Origin: Candidatus Gastranaerophilales bacterium
GTDB lineage: Bacteria > Cyanobacteriota > Vampirovibrionia > Gastranaerophilales > Gastranaerophilaceae
Reading direction: 5' to 3'
NCBI GenBank assembly: GCA_944325105.1
Contig: CALUYW010000007.1
Location: 20,144 to 84,143 of the forward strand
Length of the DNA: 64,000 nucleotides
In this document: piece by piece, positions 9,222-18,199 of the stretch
How positions within the stretch are numbered: the stretch's first letter is position 1
Layout of the letters: each line of letters opens with the position of its first letter
Program-made: the position numbers and the translations under genes
Notes under the pieces: generated by a model
Seen by the model: only the letters and a program-made list of their open reading frames with translations
Databases searched by the model: none
What the model was told of the DNA's origin: nothing

Positions 9222-10099
9222 TAGTAATCCAAATTCATTTTTGAAAATTCTACAATCTGATTTTTACCATGCTTTTTAGCGGCATAAAGAGCATGTTCTG
9301 CGTATCTTATAATTGTGTTTGAATTTTCTTCTACGTTTTCCAAGAATGGATACGAAGAAATACCTCCGGATATTGTTATCGGATGTCTTTCTTCTTCGTT
9401 TGCAGGGATGAATTCCATTTTTTCTATATCGCGTCTAAATCTTTCTGCAAAGATAAAGGCATTGTCCTCAGATGTGTTTGGAAGAATTAATATAAACTCC
9501 TCATCACCGTATCTTGTAAGAATATCTTCCTTTCTTATTAAAGCTTCGAGCATTTGTGCGATTTTTTTAAGGAGTACATCACCCCAGTCGTATCCGTACA
9601 TGTCATTTACGGTTTTAAAGAAATCTATGTCTATCAACAAGCAAGAAAGAGGTGTTCCATATCTTTTTGCCCTTGATATTTCTGCTTCAAGTCTGTGATG
9701 CAGATATTTTCTGTTATACAGACCTGTAAGTTCATCAGTTACGGATTGTTTTTTTAGATTTATTCTATATTTTGAAGTTTTAGCAAGTGCTTCTATTCTT
9801 GTATTAAGCTCGTTTTGATTAACTGGTTTTGTGATGTAATCGTAAGAGTCTGCTCTTACTGTCAAATCTTCGGGAATTTCGTCAACTGCTATCAGTACAG
9901 AAGTTTCAAATTTGGTAACTGCACATGCTTCTTTAACTTTATCAATTGGTGCATCCATGACTATTACGGCAGGGTTTACCTCTTTATAATTTTTAATTTC
10001 ACTAAATTTAAATTCACGTATTACAAACTCATCGTTTTTATCAACAACTGATTGTGCGTATTCGCTTTTGCCGTTTTGACTGTAAAAAATAATATTCAT
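9221..10099 (-). CDS. Receiver-like/GGDEF diguanylate cyclase with GDEEF signature
   Basis: 292 residues. Residues 1-107 look like a response-regulator receiver domain: candidate phospho-Asp49 in VIVMDAP and the conserved Lys91-Pro92. Residues 117-285 are a GGDEF domain with [19 protein letters not shown] and the [10 protein letters not shown] end. The active-site signature reads GDEEF (198-202): the second glycine of GGEEF is an aspartate. The inhibitory I-site RxxD is present as Arg189-Lys-Glu-Asp192, exactly five residues before the signature. Product would be cyclic di-GMP if the variant is active. It sits between a secreted protein gene and hisF in a three-gene minus-strand unit. Confidence 0.88.
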   Translation of the reverse strand: MNIIFYSQNGKSEYAQSVVDKNDEFVIREFKFSEIKNYKEVNPAVIVMDAPIDKVKEACAVTKFETSVLIAVDEIPEDLTVRADSYDYITKPVNQNELNTRIEALAKTSKYRINLKKQSVTDELTGLYNRKYLHHRLEAEISRAKRYGTPLSCLLIDIDFFKTVNDMYGYDWGDVLLKKIAQMLEALIRKEDILTRYGDEEFILILPNTSEDNAFIFAERFRRDIEKMEFIPANEEERHPITISGGISSYPFLENVEENSNTIIRYAEHALYAAKKHGKNQIVEFSKMNLDY

Positions 10100-10100
10100 C

Positions 10101-10487
10101 TTAATATCCTTTATATGGTACTTTCATTATAATATCTTTAATTTTATATCTCTGTATTTCAATTTTTCCTACAGGTGTGTAAATAATGGCATTAAGTCTG
10201 TCTAAACTTTCTACCCTGCCTGATAACCGCATGATTTTTTTTGAGAAAAAATTTTTCTTATACATGACCGCATCGCCAAAGTACTCATTATTAACCTCTC
10301 TTCTGTATGTAAGGTCAGAGCCGTTATCTCTTATTAAAATCATGCCGGCGTTAACTGTCTTTATTCTGCCGTTTGATTCTCCCAAGGGGCTTATTACTGT
10401 ATCAGCAAATACACAATTTGCGCCAAGGCAAAATGTCAAGGTTGCAAGATAGGCAATTACAGCATTTTTTACAGTTTTTACCCTCAT
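10101..10487 (-). CDS. Small secreted protein, unknown
   Basis: From an ATG at 10487 the protein is 128 residues and starts with a good Sec signal peptide (MRVKTVKNAVIAYLATLTF, cleavage near VFA-DTV). The mature part is about 100 residues, predicted beta-rich, with repeated short strands (GRIKTVNAGMILIRD, RLSGRVESLDRLNAIIYT) in the style of a small OB or beta-barrel domain; no family is recognised. The frame extends to an ATG at 10532, but a probable promoter -10 at 10539-10544 would leave almost no leader for that start, so the inner one is preferred. It is the first gene of the unit with the diguanylate cyclase and hisF. Confidence 0.6.
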   Translation of the reverse strand: MRVKTVKNAVIAYLATLTFCLGANCVFADTVISPLGESNGRIKTVNAGMILIRDNGSDLTYRREVNNEYFGDAVMYKKNFFSKKIMRLSGRVESLDRLNAIIYTPVGKIEIQRYKIKDIIMKVPYKGY

Positions 10488-10538
10488 GGCTGATAGTATA
10501 GCACATATTTTAATATTATGAATTTTTTTCATATAAAT

Positions 10539-10568
10539 ATACTATGTTTTTTTGTTGAATATTGTCTA
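10539..10568 (-). promoter_or_regulatory. Probable promoter of secreted protein-DGC-hisF unit
   Basis: Read on the minus strand: -35 TAGACA (10563-10568), an 18-base spacer and -10 TAGTAT (10539-10544). The start point would fall near 10532, which argues for translation from 10487. Confidence 0.45.
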
Positions 10569-10600
10569 AACTGGTAATGTAGAGTTTGTGGAGAGTGTAT

Positions 10601-11779
10601 TTGCCTGCTCAAGTTAGAAAACAGCAAATAAATGAGGTTTCTTACGGTACGATAAAAGTCTACCCTAAGCGAGTTTCGAATATTCATAAAAAGAAAAAAA
10701 AGAAAAACCCGCTTGTCAGGCTATTAAGATTTTTAGTGTCGTCAGCTTTTCTGGCAACTTTTGCATACGTTTTTGCTCCACATTTGTATAGTCAATATTT
10801 CGAACCTCTTGTTTTAAATCATTTAGTGAACAGAAATTTGAAAATTAATGTTTCACCTTATGTTTCGCCGCATTTAAATTATTTGAGCAATTCGGAATTA
10901 TTTGGTCAAAATCTTTTGGTGCCTTCAAGTGATATTTCTACAGGCGTAGTTTCAATAGTTGTAGGCGGTGAATTGACAACTACAAAAACCATGCTTGAAT
11001 CTCTTTTTAATAAATATCCAAAGTTGCACCCATCAGTTTATGTTTGGGAGTATTCCAGTGCTAAAGAAGTTAACATAGAGGCTGATAAGAAAGTAAGTTC
11101 GGCAAGCATAATTAAGCTCCCGGTTTTATTTGAACTATTTAGGAAAATTGATAGGAGCGAGAGTGACGGTTCTAACCAAACTACACTTTCTAAAAAACTT
11201 TTGTACAATGAATTGAACAAAACCTCGGGTTCGGGAAAATTACAGTATATGCCCTTGAATAGGTATTTAACGGTTGATTATCTGGCAAAAATTATGATAA
11301 CTCAGTCTGACAATTCTGCTACAAATATGTTAATCGAAGAAGCTGGGGGTATGGCTGCTTTTAATTCCTCTATGAGGTCATTAGGCATGTCGGGAATTAC
11401 TCTTCAAAACAGACTTCCTGATTTAGAGGGTACAAATAAAATTACTGCAAGGCAGATTGCAACACTTTTGTACAATCTGGATAATCCAAAGTTTTTGAGT
11501 CAAAAATCAAAAATTACAATCAAAGAATATATGGCAAATGTTGAAAACAGAAGTCTTTTGCAGGCAGGGCTGCCTCCTGAAGCTATTTTAATTCATAAAA
11601 CTGGCGACATTGGCAAAATGCTGGGGGATGCCGGTATTGTTTATGCCCAAAACGGAAGAAAATACATTGTTGTGATACTTGTAGAGCGTCCGCACAACGA
11701 CTATAGTGCTCGAGATTTAATTCAAGAGGCTTCAAAGATAATATATAAAAATATAAATTCAGGAGTTGATATTTATTAG
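10601..11779 (+). CDS. Membrane-anchored class A beta-lactamase-like serine hydrolase
   Basis: 392 residues from a TTG start at 10601, chosen because GGAGAG (10590-10595) lies 5 bases upstream; the frame is open to an upstream TTG at 10586. A lysine-rich stretch and one hydrophobic helix (about 45-65) anchor it in the inner membrane, with the rest periplasmic. The penicillin-recognising motifs are complete: Ser169-x-x-Lys172 (SIIK), Ser236-Asp-Asn238 and Lys333-Thr-Gly335. A Glu in LEGTN could be the class A deacylating residue, but that is uncertain. By family it could hydrolyse beta-lactams or act on peptidoglycan; the long anchor and N-terminal extension make a wall-related role equally likely. 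A BlaI-like repressor is encoded at 45822 but no BlaR1 is seen. Confidence 0.85.
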   Translation: MPAQVRKQQINEVSYGTIKVYPKRVSNIHKKKKKKNPLVRLLRFLVSSAFLATFAYVFAPHLYSQYFEPLVLNHLVNRNLKINVSPYVSPHLNYLSNSELFGQNLLVPSSDISTGVVSIVVGGELTTTKTMLESLFNKYPKLHPSVYVWEYSSAKEVNIEADKKVSSASIIKLPVLFELFRKIDRSESDGSNQTTLSKKLLYNELNKTSGSGKLQYMPLNRYLTVDYLAKIMITQSDNSATNMLIEEAGGMAAFNSSMRSLGMSGITLQNRLPDLEGTNKITARQIATLLYNLDNPKFLSQKSKITIKEYMANVENRSLLQAGLPPEAILIHKTGDIGKMLGDAGIVYAQNGRKYIVVILVERPHNDYSARDLIQEASKIIYKNINSGVDIY

Positions 11780-11784
11780 ATATT

Positions 11785-11814
11785 AAAAAAAGCGGCTTTT
11801 AAAGCCGCTTTTTA
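11785..11814. terminator. Bidirectional rho-independent terminator
   Basis: Stem AAAGCGGCTTT / AAAGCCGCTTT flanked by A- and T-runs lies between the convergent beta-lactamase-like gene and aspS and can serve both. Confidence 0.92.
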
Positions 11815-13593
11815 TTAATGTATTTTTGGTAAGTTTCTGAGTTTTATATGTAACTCTCTCAACTGTTCTTCTGAAACCTCTGACGGTGCTTGTGTCATAA
11901 CGCATTTAGCCTGAGCGTTCTTAGGAAATGCTATTACATCCCTAATAGAATTTGCTCTTACAAGAAGTGCTACAAGTCTGTCTAAGCCAAGAGCAATACC
12001 ACCATGCGGAGGTGTGCCATACTTGAATGCATTAATCATAAACTCAAATTTATTTTGAATTTCTTCTTCGCTTAAGCCAAGCGCTTTAAATGCTTTTTCT
12101 TGAATTTCGGGGTCATGGATTCTTATTGAACCGCCGCCAAGCTCGTTGCCGTTATATACAACGTCATATGCTATTGATTTTACGTTTGCTTTGTCTGTTT
12201 CAAGCTTGTCTAAATCCTCATAAGCAGGCATTGTGAACGGGTGGTGAACACTTACATAACGGTCTTCTTCCGCCGAGTATTCAAACAGAGGAAAATCAAC
12301 TACCCAAAGCAGGTCATGCTGAGATTTGTCAATCATACCAAGTCTTTCGCCAAAGTATAATCTAAATCTTCCAAGTACATCAAATACCACTTTGTGAGCA
12401 TCGGCTACAAAGAATACTATGTCACCCTTTTGAGCATCAGCTCTTTTTTGAATTTCATCAATTTGTTCTTGAGTTAAGAATTTGAATACGGGTGATTTTA
12501 CCGTGCCGTCTTCCATATATGTAATCCAAGCAAGACCTTTGGCGCCGTAGGAAATAGCAAGATTTCTGACATCATCCATTTCTTTTCTTGAGTAGCCTGC
12601 AATTCCTGGGATTTTTATAGCTCTTACGGTGCCGCCTTTTTCAACTACGGACTTGAATGCCTCAAAAGTAGAAGCTGCCATAATATCTGATACATCAAAA
12701 AGCTCAAGTCCAAAACGGGTATCAGGCTTATCTGAACCGTATTTTTCCATTGCTTCTTTCCAAGTTAATCTTTTAAAAGGTGCACTGACTTCAACGCCTG
12801 CTGCCTTAAAAGCATCAACAATAAGCCCTTCGGCCATATTTATAACGTCATCTTGTTTTACAAAGCTCATTTCAATATCAACTTGTGTAAATTCAGGTTG
12901 TCTGTCTGCTCTTAGGTCTTCATCTCTAAAGCAGCGAGCTATTTGGTAGTATTTTTCAATGCCGCCTACCATAAGAAGTTGTTTAAAAATCTGAGGTGAT
13001 TGTGGAAGTGCGTAAAACTTGCCGTCATGAACTCTGCTTGGTACAAGATAGTCACGAGCACCCTCAGGAGTTGCTTTTGTAAGGTTTGGTGTTTCAACTT
13101 CCAAGAAATCTTCTTTGTTCAAATAGTTTCTGATTGCAGCTACAATTTTGTGTCTTAATGTAAGATTTGAGAGCATTTTTTCGCGCCTGATGTCCAGATA
13201 GCGATATTTTAGGCGGACTTCTTCAGACACATCCTCATCATCAAGCACAAAAGGAAGTGCGATTGATTTTGATAAAATTTCTATATTATCAGGATACATT
13301 TCAACAGTACCCGTTTTAAGTCTTTCATTAATCGTGTCATCAGGTCTTTTTGAAACTTTACCCGTAACTTGAATTACAAATTCACTTCTTAGCTGTTGGA
13401 ATTTTTCATAGACCTGCGGGTTAACTTTAGGGTCAGCTACAACTTGAAAAAGACCGCTTCTGTCGCGAACTTCGACAAAGATAATACCGCCCAAGTCACG
13501 AACTGTTGAGACCCAACCTGCAAGCATGCAGTCTTTGCCTATGTAGTCTTCATTTATTTGCGTACAATTTTGTTTTTTGTAAGACAATTCCAT
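11815..13593 (-). CDS. aspS: Aspartyl-tRNA synthetase
   Basis: 592 residues, the normal length for a bacterial-type class II AspRS. An N-terminal OB-fold anticodon domain (about 1-105; GWVSTVRDLGGIIFVEVRDRSG) is followed by class II motif 2 (FRDEDLRADRQPEFTQVD, near 220-237), a GAD insertion (about 300-420) and motif 3 (GGIALGLDRLVALL near 533-546). It charges tRNA-Asp; the sequence alone does not tell whether it also charges tRNA-Asn. It is a single-gene unit convergent with the beta-lactamase-like gene and divergent from metK. Confidence 0.97.
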   Translation of the reverse strand: MELSYKKQNCTQINEDYIGKDCMLAGWVSTVRDLGGIIFVEVRDRSGLFQVVADPKVNPQVYEKFQQLRSEFVIQVTGKVSKRPDDTINERLKTGTVEMYPDNIEILSKSIALPFVLDDEDVSEEVRLKYRYLDIRREKMLSNLTLRHKIVAAIRNYLNKEDFLEVETPNLTKATPEGARDYLVPSRVHDGKFYALPQSPQIFKQLLMVGGIEKYYQIARCFRDEDLRADRQPEFTQVDIEMSFVKQDDVINMAEGLIVDAFKAAGVEVSAPFKRLTWKEAMEKYGSDKPDTRFGLELFDVSDIMAASTFEAFKSVVEKGGTVRAIKIPGIAGYSRKEMDDVRNLAISYGAKGLAWITYMEDGTVKSPVFKFLTQEQIDEIQKRADAQKGDIVFFVADAHKVVFDVLGRFRLYFGERLGMIDKSQHDLLWVVDFPLFEYSAEEDRYVSVHHPFTMPAYEDLDKLETDKANVKSIAYDVVYNGNELGGGSIRIHDPEIQEKAFKALGLSEEEIQNKFEFMINAFKYGTPPHGGIALGLDRLVALLVRANSIRDVIAFPKNAQAKCVMTQAPSEVSEEQLRELHIKLRNLPKIH

Positions 13594-13649
13594 ACTTTTA
13601 AATCCTCTTAAATTCTCTTTATAAAGTAATTATAGAATAAAAATATTAT

Positions 13650-13677
13650 TTGACCACGATTTTTTTTAAGTTACACT
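13650..13677 (+). promoter_or_regulatory. metK promoter
   Basis: -35 TTGACC (13650-13655), a 16-base spacer and -10 TACACT (13672-13677), about 35 bases before the metK ATG; SD GGAGTGAG follows. The leader is too short for a SAM riboswitch. Confidence 0.7.
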
Positions 13678-13712
13678 GGTATTGTTATCAATTTTAATTG
13701 GAGTGAGTATTA

Positions 13713-14978
13713 ATGGCATTAAAGAACTTTTTATTTACATCCGAATCTGTAACAGAAGGTCACCCTGATAAAGTATGTGACCAAATTTCTGATGCTATTT
13801 TGGATGAATTTTTAACAAAAGACCCTAAATCAAGAGTTGCAGCTGAAACTACGGTTACAACAGGTATGGCTCTTGTTTGCGGTGAAATTACATCTAACTG
13901 CTATGTTGACATCCCATCTGTCGTTAGAAATACTATTAAATCTATCGGTTATAACGGTGAAGAAGGTGGCGGTTTCGACTATAAAACTTGCGCTGTTTTA
14001 ACAAGTATTGATGAGCAATCGAGCGATATCGCAGGCGGTGTTAACAAGGCTCTTGAAACAAGAAGCGACAATGCTGACACTTCAAAAGATGAAACTCTTG
14101 ATATCGGTGCGGGCGATCAGGGTATTATGTTTGGTTATGCTTGTGATGAAACACCCGAGCTAATGCCTTTGCCTATATCTTTGGCTCACAGACTTGCTTT
14201 TCAACTTTCTAAAGTAAGAAAAGACCGTACGGTAAGCTACTTAAGACCTGACGGTAAATCTCAAGTAACAGTTGAGTACAAAGATGGAAAACCCTTTAGA
14301 ATTGACACTATTGTTATTTCAACTCAACATGACCCTGAAATTAACGGTGTTAGTGATAACCAAAAAATTCAACAAATTATACGTGAAGATATGATTAAAT
14401 ATGTTATTGAACCTGTTTTTGCAAATGACGCCATAAAGCCTGATTCAACTACAAAATATTTAATCAACCCCTCAGGAAGATTTGTAATAGGTGGCCCTCA
14501 GGGTGATGCAGGTCTTACAGGCAGAAAAATTATCGTTGACACATACGGCGGTTATGCTCGTCACGGCGGCGGTGCGTTCTCTGGCAAAGACCCGACTAAA
14601 GTTGACCGCTCGGCAGCTTATGCTGCCCGCTGGGTTGCAAAAAATATTGTTGCAGCAGGTTTAGCGCAAAAATGCGAAGTTGAACTTGCCTATGCTATCG
14701 GTGTTAGCCGCCCTGTTTCAGTATTAGTTGATACTTTTGATACAGGCAAAATTGATGATGAGTGCTTGGCAAAACTTGTTGAAAAGAACTTCGACCTGCG
14801 TCCTGCAGCAATCATCAAAGAATTTGACTTGAGAAATCTGCCCGCTAAAAACGGCGGAAAATTCTACCAAAGACTTTCCGCATACGGTCATATCGGCAGA
14901 GTTGATTTTGAAGTACCTTGGGAAGATACTTCAATGGCTGCAAAGCTTAAAGAACAAGCGCTTGCTTGCACTAAGTAG
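13713..14978 (+). CDS. metK: S-adenosylmethionine synthase
   Basis: MetK makes S-adenosylmethionine from methionine and ATP. The signatures are intact: [17 protein letters not shown] at about 10-26, [12 protein letters not shown] near 130-141 and [19 protein letters not shown] near 286-304. At 421 residues it is slightly longer than many (about 385-400), the extra lying in an insertion around 80-130. It is transcribed from its own promoter and closed by a strong hairpin immediately downstream, so it appears monocistronic; no riboswitch-sized leader is present. Confidence 0.97.
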   Translation: MALKNFLFTSESVTEGHPDKVCDQISDAILDEFLTKDPKSRVAAETTVTTGMALVCGEITSNCYVDIPSVVRNTIKSIGYNGEEGGGFDYKTCAVLTSIDEQSSDIAGGVNKALETRSDNADTSKDETLDIGAGDQGIMFGYACDETPELMPLPISLAHRLAFQLSKVRKDRTVSYLRPDGKSQVTVEYKDGKPFRIDTIVISTQHDPEINGVSDNQKIQQIIREDMIKYVIEPVFANDAIKPDSTTKYLINPSGRFVIGGPQGDAGLTGRKIIVDTYGGYARHGGGAFSGKDPTKVDRSAAYAARWVAKNIVAAGLAQKCEVELAYAIGVSRPVSVLVDTFDTGKIDDECLAKLVEKNFDLRPAAIIKEFDLRNLPAKNGGKFYQRLSAYGHIGRVDFEVPWEDTSMAAKLKEQALACTK

Positions 14979-14992
14979 TTTATAAATTTTAT

Positions 14993-15021
14993 ACGGCGGT
15001 ACATCTGTGCCGCCGTTTTTT
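14993..15021 (+). terminator. metK rho-independent terminator
   Basis: An 11-pair stem (ACGGCGGTACA / TGTGCCGCCGT, with one G-T pair) is followed by six Ts. A GTG inside this hairpin (15007) is in frame with the next gene but is not used as its start. Confidence 0.92.
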
Positions 15022-15027
15022 AATATT

Positions 15028-15537
15028 ATGAATGAAAATATTTTCTCAATTTCCGATATTTTAAATGACGGACTTTTTGGTTCAAATAAAAGCTCTGCCA
15101 TAAAATATTCGACCATTTTTTCTTTTTGGGGACAAATTGCGGGCAAGAAATTTTTAAAAACTACAAAGCCCTACCAAATCAAAGGTTCTAAGATGTATGT
15201 CACTTGCGAGAATTCTTTTGTTGTACAGGAAATGATTATGTATAAGAAAATTCTTCTTGATAAGCTTAAGCCTTATTGTGAGCCCCTTGGGGTGGGTATT
15301 TCAGATATTGTTTTTGACTATAAAAATTGGAGTAACTTTAGTCAAGAAGATATGGTTAATGATTTTCCTAATTTTTACTCAGACGAGGAACTATCTGAAG
15401 TTGAGTATAACCGTGCAGATTTTAGTGAAGTTTTTATAAATATCGATAACAGTTCTTATCTTACGCAAGAGCAAAAAGAAAAGTTTAAAAATAAAATAAT
15501 TAAACTACAAAAGGCAAAAAACCTCAGATTTTCTTAA
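15028..15537 (+). CDS. DUF721/DciA-like protein
   Basis: 169 residues from the ATG at 15028; the in-frame GTG at 15007 lies inside the metK terminator and is rejected. Residues about 20-100 match the DUF721 pattern: FWGQIAGKKFLKTTKPYQIKGSKMYVTC, then a helical segment VVQEMIMYKKILLDKLKP. DUF721 includes DciA, the ancestral loader of the DnaB replicative helicase, which resembles an RNA/DNA-binding KH fold. The acidic, helical C-terminal 70 residues are not part of the core. A replication role is inferred from the family. It precedes the zinc-finger gene at 15604 on the same strand. Confidence 0.65.
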   Translation: MNENIFSISDILNDGLFGSNKSSAIKYSTIFSFWGQIAGKKFLKTTKPYQIKGSKMYVTCENSFVVQEMIMYKKILLDKLKPYCEPLGVGISDIVFDYKNWSNFSQEDMVNDFPNFYSDEELSEVEYNRADFSEVFINIDNSSYLTQEQKEKFKNKIIKLQKAKNLRFS

Positions 15538-15603
15538 TTTTCTTGTAAAGTTTTCAAAAAAAATATAAAATATATTTGTGAATTAGGTAATTTTAGGGTT
15601 TTT

Positions 15604-15873
15604 ATGAGCGATAGCGAAAAAAAAGTTGTTTCAATAGGTTCAAAAGCAAAGAAAAACACAGAAAAAAAAGAAAATGAAGTTCAAAGAGAGCTTGAGTACT
15701 GCAGTTTTTGCGGTAGGCCAAATACCATGGTGCCAAAGCTTGTTAAGGGTCCGGGGGTAAATATATGCTCCGAATGTACTCTTATTGCTGTTCAGTATTT
15801 AATTCTTCAAGACGGCGCGCTATCTGCCGAGGCACAGAGAATTATTGATATGCTCTGGGGTACTAAAAGATGA
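15604..15873 (+). CDS. Free-standing ClpX-type C4 zinc-finger protein
   Basis: An 89-residue protein made of a charged, lysine-rich N-terminus (1-30) and a zinc-binding module with Cys33-x2-Cys36 and Cys55-x2-Cys58. The sequence between, PKLVKGPGVNICSEC, closely follows the N-terminal domain of ClpX (usual form: KLIAGPGVYICDEC). The AAA+ ATPase that normally follows is absent: the gene ends after 30 more residues. In ClpX this domain dimerises and binds substrates and adaptors such as SspB (established knowledge), so a stand-alone copy might act as an adaptor or competitor; that is inference. Its stop overlaps the next ATG (ATGA), so the two are translationally coupled. Confidence 0.85.
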   Translation: MSDSEKKVVSIGSKAKKNTEKKENEVQRELEYCSFCGRPNTMVPKLVKGPGVNICSECTLIAVQYLILQDGALSAEAQRIIDMLWGTKR

Positions 15874-17507
15874 GCGCTGACTCAAAAATCTCAAAAATCC
15901 AGATAAGAGCGCAAGTTCTGCAGAATATTTTAAAATACAAAAATTCTTCGATACCTTCTGATTTTGAGGTTGAGGGTTCGATTTGCGAACTAAACAAAAT
16001 TGAAGATAAAGAGTTTGTCGCCTCACTTTTGCTAAAGGAAATTACCGGTTCGGGTGTTACTTATGACAATATCTTGTGTCTGATTTTGTATAATATTGTA
16101 CCAAATGACATATTATCAAAAGAAATTTTTTCACTGCTTTCAAGTCCAAATGTTGCTGATGCAAAAAAAATGTTTTTAATTAATATGCTTCGCGAGCGGG
16201 GACAAGGTGTTGATTATAATTTTATTCAATCCTGTGTTGATAATCCTGATGAAGCTATTGATGTTGAGACAAAAAAATTTTTAGAAGAAGCAAAATTAAG
16301 TCCCGAAACTCTTATTGACTTTTATGATTTTTATTTTACGGTAGGACAAAGCGATAGGGAGTTGTTGCTTGAATCTATAATAAATGATTATTCGGGAGAT
16401 AGTCTTGCTAATCTTTTATCTCCTTTTGCTTATTTTTATCCTGAAACACACATAAATAAAAAAATTTTAGATGCTCTTTGTGAGTCAAAATCTTATTTTG
16501 CCTACCTTGCACTTGATTTTTGTTCAAAAAATTGTACCGATAATGAGCTTGCAAGTTATGCTGAAAAGCAGCTAAAAAAACTAAATTTTTCGGGGTTGAA
16601 AGCCGATAAAAGTGTTGCGCAGATTTATTCGCAGCTTTTTGAAAACTCTGTTCCGTATGGCTTTTGGTATTCTATAGCTGATGGAAACTCTAACATTTCC
16701 TGCGTTTTTGCAAGAAAAAGAGAAAATGGCTCAATTCAAACATTCTTTACTGTCTTTAATCTTGAATATGGCCCTGTGAGCACTTTTGGCTTTAATGAAA
16801 TATCAAAGGAAGATTTTGACGTTGTGCTTTTAAGGTTTTTTAAATCGTCACTGCATGCACGCGTAAATCTTGCAGAAGGTAAAGCTATATTTGATGCATT
16901 GACTAATCGCGGCTGGAAGAGCGGGTATAAAGTCCCGTATGAATTTGTCTGCTGGAGGCTGTTAACGTATGACATTGAGCCTGATAATAAGGTGTTTGCT
17001 GGTATTATAAATTCTCAATCGCCCCAAAAGATGATAAATAAAAATGTTGTTTACAAAATACTTAACTCTGACCTTTTTTCAAGCTGGTTTTTTGAATATT
17101 CGGATTTGCCCGAATTTGATAAACTTATTGATAATATTGAACAAAATTGTATTTTAGATATTTCAGGAATAGAAACACTTGCTAAAAACACCTCAGATGG
17201 GCTAATTACAGATACTGGGTTTAGACAAAAATTTGTAGAGAAAATTAAATTTCAATCCTTTATTTTAAAAAATGCTGATATGGATTCAACTTCAAAGATT
17301 TTTTTGACTCTTGCGGGTTCAGATGAATTATTAAAAGAAGTTTTAGAATTTATTATTAAAAAAAGCATATATGTTTATTTTTTGAACAAAAGCAGTTGTG
17401 ATACTTCAGATGCTAAAGTAAATATTTTTTCTGCCGCAAAAAAGTCGGAAAAAGATTGTGATTTTTTAAAAAAAGTTGTTTGTTTAATTGAGGAAAAATG
17501 GACTTAA
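15870..17507 (+). CDS. Large helical protein of unknown function
   Basis: 545 residues, no signal peptide, no membrane helix. Most of it is helical, acidic and lysine-rich in the manner of HEAT/TPR solenoids (about 1-240 and 380-545), with a more beta-like centre (about 255-330: WYSIADGNSNISCVFARKRENG..QTFFTVFNLEYGP). I do not recognise the family. It starts within the stop of the ClpX-type zinc-finger gene and ends 10 bases inside ruvX, so it is made together with both. The coupling suggests a partner of the zinc finger, but nothing in the sequence proves it. Confidence 0.7.
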   Translation: MSADSKISKIQIRAQVLQNILKYKNSSIPSDFEVEGSICELNKIEDKEFVASLLLKEITGSGVTYDNILCLILYNIVPNDILSKEIFSLLSSPNVADAKKMFLINMLRERGQGVDYNFIQSCVDNPDEAIDVETKKFLEEAKLSPETLIDFYDFYFTVGQSDRELLLESIINDYSGDSLANLLSPFAYFYPETHINKKILDALCESKSYFAYLALDFCSKNCTDNELASYAEKQLKKLNFSGLKADKSVAQIYSQLFENSVPYGFWYSIADGNSNISCVFARKRENGSIQTFFTVFNLEYGPVSTFGFNEISKEDFDVVLLRFFKSSLHARVNLAEGKAIFDALTNRGWKSGYKVPYEFVCWRLLTYDIEPDNKVFAGIINSQSPQKMINKNVVYKILNSDLFSSWFFEYSDLPEFDKLIDNIEQNCILDISGIETLAKNTSDGLITDTGFRQKFVEKIKFQSFILKNADMDSTSKIFLTLAGSDELLKEVLEFIIKKSIYVYFLNKSSCDTSDAKVNIFSAAKKSEKDCDFLKKVVCLIEEKWT

Positions 17508-17926
17508 AAGAGAGAATTCTAGGACTTGATATAGGTACAAAAAGAATAGGTGTGGCAGTGTGTGACCCTATGTGGATAATAAGCTCTGAAGTCGGATTAA
17601 TTGAGAGAAAGAGCGGGGTGGATGGTGACCGACTGGCGCTTTTAGAGATTGAAAAATTGTGTGAAAAATATAATACAAAGACAATCCTAATAGGCGTTCC
17701 CTATAATATGGACGGCTCTTTGGGCTTTCAGGCGCAAAATTGCATAGACTTTATTAAACCGCTTGATGGAAAATATAAAATCTTATATCATGATGAAAGG
17801 CTTTCTTCTTTTGAAGCGGAAGAAATTCTAAAAAAAGAAGGTAAGAAATATACAAAAAACAAAGGCTTGGTGGACGTCAAAAGTGCCTGTCTTATATTGC
17901 AAGACTACATAAATGAAAAGAGATGA
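17498..17926 (+). CDS. ruvX: Putative Holliday junction resolvase / pre-16S rRNA nuclease
   Basis: The 142-residue protein is YqgF (RuvX), an RNase H-fold nuclease that matures the 5' end of 16S rRNA and was earlier annotated as a Holliday junction resolvase. Visible motifs: LGLDIGTKRIGVAVCDP at 8-24 with the catalytic Asp, IGVPYNMDGSLG near 65-76, YHDERLSSFEAEEIL near 97-111 and the C-terminal VDVKSACLILQDYI. Its start overlaps the preceding gene by 10 bases and its stop overlaps the DUF1292 gene, giving a compact operon. Confidence 0.92.
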   Translation: MDLKERILGLDIGTKRIGVAVCDPMWIISSEVGLIERKSGVDGDRLALLEIEKLCEKYNTKTILIGVPYNMDGSLGFQAQNCIDFIKPLDGKYKILYHDERLSSFEAEEILKKEGKKYTKNKGLVDVKSACLILQDYINEKR

Positions 17927-18198
17927 ATATGGAAAATAACGAATTTGAAATAATAAAAACTATTGGCGAAAAAGGCGAAGAAATTGAGCTTAAGCTTATT
18001 GATATCGTAACAGTTAATGATGTTGACTATGCACTTTTGCTGCCCGCTGATGCTGATATTGATAACGAAGACGAGTGCGAAATCGTTCTTATGCGCCTAA
18101 AACAAGACAATAACGATTATGTCTTTGAAACAATAGAAGATGAAGACGAGTTTGACCTCGTTTCGCAAGCTATAATTGAAGATGACTCTGAAGAATAA
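17923..18198 (+). CDS. DUF1292 (YrzB-like) protein
   Basis: A small, very acidic protein of 91 residues. The pattern GEEIELKLIDIVTVNDVDYALLLPAD..DECEIVLMRLKQD followed by FETIEDEDEFDLVSQAI is that of DUF1292. In other bacteria DUF1292 genes often follow yqgF/ruvX, as here, where the ATG overlaps the ruvX stop. Its function is not established in the family. Confidence 0.85.
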   Translation: MNMENNEFEIIKTIGEKGEEIELKLIDIVTVNDVDYALLLPADADIDNEDECEIVLMRLKQDNNDYVFETIEDEDEFDLVSQAIIEDDSEE

Positions 18199-18199
18199 T

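Noticed and set aside
13678..13712. SAM riboswitch before metK
   Set aside because: Only about 35 bases separate the promoter -10 from the ATG, too short for any known SAM aptamer with expression platform.
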